Positions 23,101-35,100 of a stretch of 64,000 nt of DNA are shown piece by piece; position 1 is the first letter of the stretch, and each line of letters opens with the position of its first letter. A program made the position numbers and the translations under genes. This DNA comes from Blastomussa wellsi (Eukaryota; Cnidaria; Anthozoa; Scleractinia; Plerogyridae), in the NCBI GenBank assembly GCA_947652115.1, contig OX393568.1, positions 7,123,820-7,187,819 on the forward strand. The letters run 5' to 3'. The notes under the pieces were generated by a model that did no database searches, was not told the origin of the DNA, and worked only from the letters and a program-made list of their open reading frames with translations.

Positions 23101-26100
23101 CACTTTACTCACACAGTTTCTCTCTCCAGCTAGGTGTATAAATTAACAGGTGTGAATTGTTGGGATAACCTGAAAGAGTACTGTGGAGTAACCTGTGAAG
23201 GACTAGCATTCAATCCAGGTTGAGTAGCATACTCCAAGCCGCTTCATGTCACAGAGACCAGAGTTAAGCCCTGAGATGTATGAGGCAGCAGACTTGATAG
23301 ACTTCACTTCCTGTTACAATCTAAAACACATTAACAAGGATGACCCACCTGTCCTTTCTGTGGTTGGGCAGGTGGAGGAGTTGCAGGCTCAGTCTTGATA
23401 TTCAACTGAGATTGAATAAAAGGTTTATTCTCGGTTGCAGATACGTATTCACTTGAATTTGACTGATCGCTTTGTGACACAGGCGACTGTGCCTGAGCAG
23501 AATTTGCTGCTGCTAAGTTTTTGCCACTTTCACGAGGTGGAGTTTTTCCTTGGGAACGAGGAGGTGTCCTCATCTGTCCTGATGGAGACATCTGAGCAGG
23601 AACTGGTTGCTTTGAAATGGGTGCTACAGAAGGTTGCATTGTTTGCGCCTGTGGTGTTGAAGGTGCTTGAACAGACATTTGTTGAAGAGGTGACATCCTG
23701 CCTGGCAGAGGTGGTGAAGTCATGGACGCTACTGGTGCTGATGAGTTTTGAGGCTGAACAGATGCAGCCTGCCTGTGCTGTTGTGCGGCAGCAACTGCTG
23801 CAGCATGTGCTTGGGCTGCCGCCGCTGTAGGAATTTGAGATGTGCCTAAGTCTCCATTGATTTGAGGGAAAGGAACTAAATCAAATAGAAACAAATGTCC
23901 TCTGTAACAAATGGCAAATTTATCCATGTATTCTTTTTTTACAAATGTAAAGCAATGAACACACATTTGACAATTCAAAGCAGGGACGAGCCCATACATT
24001 CAGGGAGCAAACTTTTCTTGGTTTTCTTCCAGCCTCAGCACCAGATTAAATCCTTCATCACTAGATTTTTCAAGAATTTCACTGTCTTGCACAAGTAAAA
24101 TTGAGCTGAGGAACAACTTTTTAGTTTAATTTGTTGACAACTAGATATAAGAAGCCTTCTTACCTTGCGAGCCTCCTATTGTGCCTCTTAACTGTTGATG
24201 CAATCTTCTTTGTCGTTTTTCTTCAAGTTCCTTTTGAATCTTGTATATTTTTTCAGCTAATAGGTGATAATATTCCTCCTACAATAAAACAAATATGTCA
24301 TTTTAAGAGTTTCCTTTGACAGAAATCTTTTTTGTTCACTAATATTCTGACTGAATCGTACATGGTACATATCAACTCTGACTCTTGTAGCACATCACCT
24401 TCTTGACACAATTTTTCTCAGCAATTTGTTGGATAAAGCTTGGGAATTAAATATTTGAAATGTTTGAAAATAAAGAATAGGTGAAAAATGTAGCAGTCCA
24501 TTGTTGGAAAATTCAAATTTTTAGTTACCAGATTGCAATTCAAGAGACACAATCCATAGTCATACATGACTTATTATACAGTTTGCAAAGCACTATTGGG
24601 GATTTCAAACTCCCAAATTTTACAATGCGAGAGAAACTTTGGAAGCAAAGCAAAAGAATGAAATGAGTTATTTACTTATTTTGAATGCCTGATTAAGAAG
24701 CAAATATCTTTCAATACAATTTTCTGGAGGGACAATGTGTGAGAAAAATGCCATTGTACATCGTCAATACAAAGAAATGTAGTCGCCACTTGGCGACTAA
24801 ACCTGAACTTTTAGTCACCACGGATGAAATTTTAGTTGCATTTGCCACTGTTTTGGTCGCAATTTTGCACCCTGAGACACCTTCAAAAGAAAAGCCTCTG
24901 TCCATTACATTCACACGCTATAAGTCAAGATCAATTTTTTAATTCTACCCTTTTAAAAAAAAACATCACAATTTAATATATCCTTACCCTACTGTTTGCT
25001 GTCTCATACATATCTCCTTCTACTTTTCTTGCATATGAAACAAGGTTGCCCATTCGTCGATCTCTGAGGGCTGCAGGATCATGTACCGGGGTTGGAAAGA
25101 TTGCCGTGACCCTGCAAGAAAAAATTTCAGTGTTCAACTTAAGGGTGGTTCACTGGTACAATGAATCTTTTTCTATTAAAACTGCCCTTTTCTATGAGCT
25201 TCAGTACTTTGTACTATAGTGGAAAAAGTAGATTTCAGAGCATTTTCAGAAAAGTTTCATAAAACTAAGTACAATTTGAAAAGATCTGATTTTTAAACGA
25301 GAATCCCAACTCTTTGAAAATTGATCTTCAATACACAACAAAATTTATACAGCATTCCTGTTTTTTCACCAAAAGTAACTTGTACCTATCCTTCTCATTT
25401 GTACTGTACCCATATTCACAACACTTAAGAGAAACACTGAAATTGATTGACTGGATTTAAAAAATCATTCTTCAAAACTCTTTACATTTTGTCATGACTA
25501 TTGCAAAATAATACAGTAAGGGTGTTGTACAACTTACAGTTTGTGTACGAGATGATTCCTGAGATCTGGCGTTACATGCTGATGCCACTCTTTAGGGCCG
25601 CGATTGCCATTTGCTGTTGTGCTGCAAAAAGAGAGAAGTGTACATGATGTGAGAAGAAAGAAGGCAAGAACTTCTAGTGTTGGGCAAGAATCATAAAGCC
25701 AGGATAAAAAGGAATGGATTCATGTTGAAAATGGGTTAGGCACAAGAGTGTCAGTAGTTAACATACACCAGGATCATCCAGCAGTTCAGAAAATAATTGT
25801 TGTTGGAGATTGTTGTTGGAGCAACCTGAGCAGGAGTCATGTCCAGAGTCAAGAAATTGGACAGAAATGACTTTTGTTTAGCTTGTTGCAGGGTCAGTCA
25901 CCAAAAAAAGATTTTTTCAGAAGTGCTCTTTCTCAGACCATTACACTATCTAAACTACTTAGAGTGCATTTCAATTAAGTGACTTAAAACTGAAACCAAG
26001 TAATTCCCTTGACCAACCACAAAGAACATAGACAGTCCAGCCACCTGACGTTGCTTCAAACTTTGAAATTTGACAAACAAACATACAATGTTTGATAGCC

Positions 26101-29100
26101 AATTAGAACATGTCTTTCCCTCATATGTTCACACTTCGATGCAACTGACAGAACCAGGTGTTTGAAATTTGACACCGGGCACTAAACAAGTACTGCTGGT
26201 TTAACATACGAACACCAAACATGCAGCTCAAACTTATCACACAAAAACTTGAAATAGAAAAAAATTTAAAGGGGTAACCTTCATGTCTATATTTGTTTAC
26301 TTTCAAACTGTCAATCAACATCATAAAATTTAAGTAAACATTTGAAAATAAACACCGCTCACCTAGTGGCCGTTGCTGATGTTTCACCAAATGATTTGCT
26401 ATCTGCTATAAATACAGACAAAAGGAAGAAATAACAACATGGTTAAGATAAGAAGGGGGATAAAGTGTTAATTGAAAGGGGTTCTGGAATAATGACAAGT
26501 AATACTCTGAGTCCCCCGATAACTACAAAGGATGTTTAGAACTGAAACAGGCACTTGCATAAATTTGGAAATTTGCCTCAAATGAGGATCAAACAAGTTT
26601 TAGAAGTAACAAGGGCAGAGCAATTAAAAAGTGCAGCCAAACAAGTTGGGAGTGTGCAAGAGTCAAAATCATGTTCATCTATTAACTTTAATTCTGATCG
26701 ACTCTCATTAAAACAGGTTAAATTCAACAACAGCACACAATGAGTTTATAACAACAGCTGGCAGTTAAACAAGCCACAACAACTCTTTTCCTGTTTGACC
26801 AGACCTTAAACATAGAGTGACATCTACATTAGGCTGAGTCACATATCTCATTGAGGTGATTTAAATGGTTGAGAACTGAAATCAACTGGTTTTCTATGGG
26901 GTGGTATGATCCAAACAAAAGTTTGTATTAAATCTGCACAAGAAATGTTACCTCGATCAGGGTTGTGAACTAAAATTTTAGAGAGTTTGAAAAGAGCATG
27001 CTCTCCCAGTTCATCTACAATTCGTCAGTCAATCCAAGTCGTGAAGATTGCTACCCAGACATAATTGTCTGTGGCAGTCACCAACTCGAAAGCTTAAACT
27101 ACTTTGGTCACTGCGCACATTTTGTTTTTCACTATTTGTGTAATTTAGTTTGCCTATGTCTCTTTCTTGTCATGTACTTTAATGTTGAAATAATTATTCG
27201 TAAATAGTGCAAAAATAATAAACCTTAACCTGTTTGAATTGCTTTCATGTCGCAACAATGTTTGAGCATAGTTGACGCAAATGTTAAATTTTCAGGATTT
27301 ATGTACAAATTTCGGTTTACATTTTTTTTAAATTGTATGGAAAAAATAGTGGTAGCATATATTGTATTTGAAGTTGTTAATTCCAATTACTAAATAAACA
27401 GGGCTTGCAATGAAAAAGAAAAATTTACTGAACTTTTCTGTTTAAAGACCATTACTCCCACACGACTGTTTAAAATTAATTCCAACAAATGCTAGAGGGG
27501 TTTTATATAGGCTTGCTTTGTGTTTAAATAAACTGAATATGAGAATAACATTTCAGAAACGCTAACCTGTTATTGACATGGTAGGATCTGATCTCAAGAG
27601 ATTGTTTGCATTTGACCCTAAACATAAGATAAATAATACTTCGACACAATTCTTACAAAATCTTATTTCTCAACATATGGAATCGAGAATCAAAGGGATT
27701 AAAGCACATCAAGCAGCTTTGAAATATGCATCTTTGCAAAAATTTGATCCAATGAAGCAGTGAATATCACATTGTTGTTTAAAACTGACAGTAGGTAAAA
27801 CTGCAATTCTTACCAATCGTGCTATTTTAAGAATTAATAAAAGTAAATTCTCCCTGGATGACATCACAATTACATTCAACAGAGAGCACTCAAATTGTGT
27901 GCCAAAATACATCTTGGCACATTAGACAACAATCCATCTCTCATTCCCCTTAGTTTGAAAGAGTGAGAAGTTATTTCATACACCTTATTCTAAATGACTG
28001 CTGACTTATTATGCACATATTAATTGCCCCTTTTAGCCGTTGAGTAAAAATTCTTTTGAATTTTGCTCATGCTATTGAAGTAAGGGGCCACACGCATATA
28101 CAGTGCCACTTAAAGGTAAGTTACTACCCTCTCTCAAGACGAGACTCTCGTCTCGCGAGACGAGAAACAAAAATTATCCAGACATTCACTGGGCAATAAT
28201 GCCTTTTGAATATAGACGAGATTCTTAGATTCTGAGGAAAGCATGAGCAAAGGCCACGAAAACATGACAAAAACGTGACCTTCATGCATTAGCCTGTCAA
28301 AATTGTCTACATAGAACATGCACGCTGCTGTATTGAAAGTTGTCCGTAAAACCTTGGGTTTTTACAACCTCGTTTAATCGCTTGTATTTTAGGGTGACTC
28401 CTTGTGATCGACCGTTTCAAATCCGACCCTTCTGGCAACGCGAGTTTCCATTTACTGTAGAAGCTGTCTTCTGATAATTTCTTTCACGGACACAACATAA
28501 AAAATTCATGCAATCATTGCACTGTTATTTATAACCAAAGGAAGACAGTGTTCACTTTTACGCAAGCACCTTTGCTGGTGTCTTCAACTCAAGTTTTGCA
28601 TTTGTAATGTTTAGAGATTTCAATTCAAAAGCATTTTTGAGTTCACTCGGCCACTCGCACACAAGCCTGACAAACATAACAACATGCAAATTCAACGCAC
28701 TGTCTGTTGTGAAGTCAAAATATCCCGTGAAGCGCTTTTTCCTGGTGTGTTTATTTTCGATTTTGATATTGCTTTCATTCACGTTTCGTATTTGTGACGA
28801 GAGTAATAAAGTCTAGCCAACGTGACAAGTTTCAATTCACGTTTGCTCGCACGTACATGAGCAAATTAAATGCGCTGTCTGTCAGCTTAAATGCAAAATG
28901 AAAATTTTATCACAAGTTACTATGAGCAAACCAAGTGTTGCGAACAAAACATCAATTGCTCGAGAAACGAGACGAAAGGTGGTAACTTAACTTTGAGCGG
29001 TACTGTACTAGTGTAGCCCAAGGATATGAAATTGCTGCGGTTATTTTGGTCTATTTTGCCTGTCTCTTAATTTTGTATTACATACAATTAGGTGCGAATG

Positions 29101-32100
29101 TGTGAAAGCCAGTACAATAATTTTAAGTTTTCAAAATGTTTACAAGTAGAATTTAAGTACGAATACGTAAAAACTTGTCAAGGCCGCACCGGCGGCCGCT
29201 GAAGTGAGAGAACATTATGCAGTAAGAAGCATATGGCAGCCTGAAAATGCATGGTTATCGGTTAATTTGAGTTTACCAATCTATTTGCTGTCGTCATGCA
29301 CAAAATATTTACGATTTACATGTAGGTTGTTTGATGTGTGAGAAGCACATGGCAGCTGTTGTACGAGAATCCATAACCAGGGGTTTCAAAATAAGCCGGC
29401 GACTACCAGAGTTCCACCGGTTACTTGACCATTTGTTGCTGGTTACTCTGATGATGGCTATCAGCTAGTGACAAACAAGCTCACATAAAACAACCACATA
29501 CTCTTCTAGTTGCTGATGCCTACTTCCAAACATTTTGAAACCCCTGCATAACATGGCAAAACTATCGTAAAACGCACTTTCAGGCTTACAGAGCAACTTA
29601 ATATTGAACTTGAGTTTATCAATCTGTTTGCTGTCATAACATTCACGGTTCAAAGATTTCCACTCACGAGATTTCCGGTAATCACTCGCTAAGCGACTTG
29701 AAAAATATAAAGTTACAGAAGTCGACGGCAGTAGCACCATCACGTCTAGCCTAACTTTAATAGTAATGCAATCAAAATGAACTGTGTTTTGTTGATTTTG
29801 CATACCAGTAAAATAGAACCTGAGCATTTTTATTTGGTTTAATATATTTCTTAAACTCTCCTTTTCGTGAAAACCGAAATATTAAAACTCCATCAAAATT
29901 TCTCGCTGAGAACGAAAATTTGGAATCGAAAGTAAACAACATTATGCAAATTTATCTTGAAATGTGAAACCACGCTCGCTTTGTGAAAGAATCTTTCGTG
30001 GACATTTATACAATTCTAGCAAAACCATAACGGTCTGTAAACATGCAGTTACAGTCTTTCCCGTAAAACCATGAACACCAGAAAAAAATTGTGGAATGTT
30101 TATTATGTAGTGACCAATCGCAGCAAAGTTCAGGACACGCGAACAAACCTCAAAACCACAAACTAATGATCGTTGCTGTTTGCGGTTTAGTTTTCTCAAA
30201 TCTGATTGGCTTTTTCTTTGTAACACAACAACATTCCATAAACATTTCTGGTGTTCACGGTTTTACGGGAAAGACTGTAACCATTCATCAGTATTTATCA
30301 ACATTGTTCTAATAATGCACTAAATTTGCAATTTGAAATTTTCGAGAATCGAGGATCAAGGCTCAAGGGACTGTCAACTTACTTTTGAGCGGTACTGTAA
30401 CTAACAAATGGTGGTAAGCCTTATTTCCTACAAATGAAAATTATCTGGATGCAAAAGGAATCAGGCCTTATTTTCTCTTTTTCTTACCAGGATATGGATT
30501 CAGTCTTGGTTCTCCATTGGCTAAAGTGATGCCAAGGGCTTGATATGCTCTTTCAAGGCCTTGCACATTTCCTGGAACTTAAATGAAAAAATATATCTAC
30601 ACTGTTTTTCTGTTGTGCAAGTCACATCTTTGGTCCAATCAGGTGTGAGTTAAACTACTTAATAATATATTGCAATTGAAAATAATCCCTTCCATTGCTA
30701 TTCCCCAGTTTCCAAAAGAAACATAACTTCTTAAACTGACAAAACAGAATTATTTTGACAACTTGACTGAAATCTCCCCAATAGGGCAGCCTGTTAAAAA
30801 AATATTTCAAAAATAAAAAAAACAATAGCCTCTTAGCTTCAGACAATACCTTTCCTTCAAAACATGCACCACGGGAAATTAACAATTCATCAACTTCCGA
30901 CACTCCACCTTCCCCCCCCCCCCAAAAAAAAAATAAAGAAGTCATACACTTGGATAGCTCTTTTGTTTGGCTAAATCTGTTCTACCTACTTGCCAATGTT
31001 AAGTAATGTGGCTTTTGGTTTTAAAATTTATCTTTGAAAAACTAAATGTCTGGTTCTTACTAGAGACCAAATCTGTTGGCATACCTGACATACAGTTTAG
31101 TTTGTAATGTATTAAATTTTAAAACATATGAGAACATGACAAGGTTGCGGCTCATATCTTTTCGGGATGACAGCCAAACAAGGCAGGGGGAATTGTCTTT
31201 ATTAAAAAAATTGAATCATTGGCTTTGCTTCTTTGGACAATCATTCAGCTTCGGGGGCATAATCCTAACATACCCAAGCTGCCTGAAGGGGTTTATTTAC
31301 TAAATATTTTTCCACCAAATGGAGGTCATTGTAAGTATAATTCTGTTTTCTAGAACAGTCAAATAAATTTGTTTATAATCTATGTTGATGTGAAAAGTAC
31401 TCGGTCACATTTTTCAAACAAGCTAGAAAATGCATTGTTGAAATACCTCTATTTCTGTTATCTGACGCATGCTTTAGAGGAAGACAAACTGGACAGTCTT
31501 GTCTGAGACAATTTTTCCAGTGCGAAATAATTTGTCGTGATGAAGCACAATGGGCAACTGAAACAAGAACACAAAATCACTTTAAATACAATGACATTAA
31601 CTTAGTTCTAAAAACATTAAATTTCTTTGTGAAGATAGAACTGAAGATATGAACCAAACATTACGTAGTAATTACACTTATACCAGTGTTGTGATAGAGA
31701 AAAAATTGGGTCACAAAAGTTTTACACTCCAACAGAAACAAGAAATCAGAATGAGATTCTAGTGTTTATGTGGTTTTATAGTTCACTAACAATATACCAG
31801 CTATACCAACTAATAAAATGCAAAGTTTTTCAAGAAAGTCAGGAGAATTGCCTTCTCAGCCAATCAGAATTTTAAACCAGAATCAGTCATAACTCAGCCA
31901 CACGTTTTTCCATGCCTTGTGCCTGTATTTACTGCGAAATTTGATTAGTTCCCTGAATTGTCTGTGTCAATTTTGATTGGCTACAGTGATGACTTTGGTT
32001 TTCCAATACCCAGTTGTCCTAATAGCATTTTAACAAACCTTGGCATGTTTTTCCAGCAGTACATGTTGTCATGTGGTTCAGCACATTCTTCATTGTCCGA

Positions 32101-35100
32101 CAATGAGGAAGGTTGCAAGGTTTCACAGCACCATTCTGAGCATTCTGTTCACGACGCTGACATTTATGTGCATGAAGCAAAAGCACTAGTTGTTGTTGTA
32201 TTAGTCTCCGTTTTTCTGGGTCAGCTGTCGGAGGTTGAGCTAATCCAGTGCCCGGCTGAGGATGAAGAAGGTTGGCAAACAATAGAAAAAAAATAAGCCT
32301 CAATGCCAATCAACAATTCTGCAAGTCTACCAACTTGTTTATAATGCAAGATATTCAAAAACAATACAACTTATGAAATTCTGCATTGATTTTTCTTTCA
32401 CTCACAACCTGTAATTTTTTATCAAAAATAGTAATACTCAATGACTACAATGGGGAACAGAGTTAAGTCAGCACAACAACACTTGAGTGCAAATGTTCCT
32501 AAAAAACCTGAAGGTGTTTATCGCCCAACAGTGCTTTGCAAAATACAAATAACAAGAAAAACAAGTACAAAAGAACATTTGTACTTCATTCTATATTCCT
32601 CTTAAGGGCAAGAATAATCCAAACACAATGAAAAGTCAGTATCTTGTAAAACAGAAGCTTTGATAATATATTTTAGGGTGTAGTATCGCTGTACATTTCT
32701 ACAAGTCACTCATGCATTGTCTCGCCATTAGGATTTGCAGCAATACTTGTAAAACAGGGCTAGAAATTATGACCGATACGGTACAAAATCATGCTAAATT
32801 GACTTTCCATGTTTCATTCGTAACTTGTTGGCAGCATCACATCTAGATCAGCCACCAGTGGTCCATCATTTAATGTTCATTTTACTTCATGTATGGGGAC
32901 AAACAAATTTAGTGCTCAATCAATTTGGTTTGGACTAGGCCCAGGCCCCAGTGGGAAACAAACATGACGGGTCAGTTGTCAAACATGTACAAAACGTGTG
33001 TTAAAGTTCATAGCCAGATATTTTACTTTGAAGCTGAATTGTGAAACCATCAACCAAGGTATCATTGTTTGTTCAGGCATGCATGGATCATGTGCAAAGG
33101 TATTTTTTGTCCGATTGGCTTCACGAGGTAGAAATCCATTACAATTTATTAACATAATTTGCTACTATGTGAAATTTCTTATTTAGGTTTATAGTTCTAT
33201 TATAATGTACTATTTTGATTGCTGTTGTTGCTGCAACCACGCATTGCAAGTTTTGTTTCAAACAATTTTATGTAAGATGGCATGGAAGCTGTTGAAGTAA
33301 TGTAATAAAATAGCAGTTCTGTTAATTATTTGTTATCCTAAGTTATTTATTAACCAAGGAGATTAATTAGTTTTGCAAATAAAATTTGTGAGCTTGCAAC
33401 CAACATTTCGTTTCTAGGCACAAAATAGCGACTGAGCTTTTTCTTAATTAAGAGCCCTGTAAAAAAAGCCGTACCACACACTACAATGGCTTATAACCAA
33501 ACCAACAAAAAATCTTGTGATACCAAGGGGAAACCTTGCACAACTCAAACAAAAACAAAGTTCCAATTCTGAATGTGAAAACGAAAACAAGAGTATAAAA
33601 AGGTACATAAAATTTGACATTACAGCATGCAGAAGAGTAAAATGTGGCATTGTTTACAAGAATATTATTAGAAACTTCCTTGCTTTACACAATGTATCAA
33701 TGACTTAACTTTATGTGTTTTCCATGTTACCTGTACTTCAATTTTCAATAAAAAACAAAACTTTTGCTCATGGTCACTTTATTTTGTGATACCACTTCTA
33801 CAGACAATAATTGTCTGTACAACTGTCCACTCATAGAAATGTACTCTTAACACAACAGAATGAGCTTATTTCAAAAACACCACAGTCCTATACAACATCT
33901 CTCTTGCATATGCATTAAGATGTGGTACCACTAAAGGAGAAAGATTTCTACCAGGATCTCTTCTGAACAAAATGCAACACCTAGAGAAAATACCACAGAA
34001 ATCTACAACATAAAAAAACCTACAAGATTGTACAACCAAAGTAGTTGTGATGATCAGAAGTCAAATCCAAGTGACAAAACATTGCAGATTTTAAGAAATT
34101 TAAGGAAGAAATTGGAGAATTTATGTTTACATGAGCAATAAAATGACTTCATTAAAACAGTTACCCGATTCCCACTGTTTATAACAGCTTCAAAGAAGCA
34201 TTTGCGAGTTTACAGTAAACCATAATAATTGGACCCCCAAAAATACGTACGGCTACAAACAGTATTTACCATCTTTATAAAATAACGTACATATCCTATT
34301 TTTCATCCATAAAAAGCGTCAAATAAAGAGTTGCGAGCAAATGATATAAGACGGTGCGAGGGAATGTTACTCTTATTAAAATACCACGACACTACAAGTC
34401 GTGTGATGTTTAGGAATGGCACATCAAACCTCCACGAAGGAGGAAAAAATCACTGCACAACGCGAAGATCGTCAGTTTTTCATTTTCCGTATAATTTCAG
34501 TGTTATACCTTTTCATTTTCACGAAAACTACTTGGTCACAAGGGCGAGAAAGATTCGACAAAGATGACACTTAGCAAAAAGGAAAAGGGCATCTACTGTT
34601 TGACAGCCATGAAATATCAATGCAGAAGCCAGTCACTAGAAAGAACTACAGAAAAACACAACTTACTTGGGCTAAAGAAACTCTGGATTGATCTGGGCTT
34701 CCGTTCATACCAGGATGACCAACGAAATTATTCGCCAACTGATCTTGTTGCAGCTGAGGCAGCGAATTTTGAAACGGATTGCTCCCGGAATTGCTTACGT
34801 TCATATTAGTTCGAGAAAAGGTCGCTCCGGCTCCGGCGCCGTGCGCCATTGTATTGAGAGCGATCGATTGAGTCGCTGAGCTCGGCCCATTCATAGATCC
34901 CATCATTGCGGTATTATTAGCAAGCATGTTCATGTCAAGCGAATTGCTACTGTACTGGGCTGCAACTTGCAGTCTTGAATCCCTGGCTTTACTCTGCAAA
35001 GCGGAGTTTATTGTTGACAACGGCATAGACGATGACGGGGCAGGACTCAAACCAACACTTCCAAGATGGAGGTCACTAGACGAAGTGAGCGGTGTTGCAG

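Noticed and set aside
29465..29827. 120-codon minus-strand ORF in CBP intron 5
   Set aside because: No recognisable domain, lies in repeat-rich sequence, no splice-site context.
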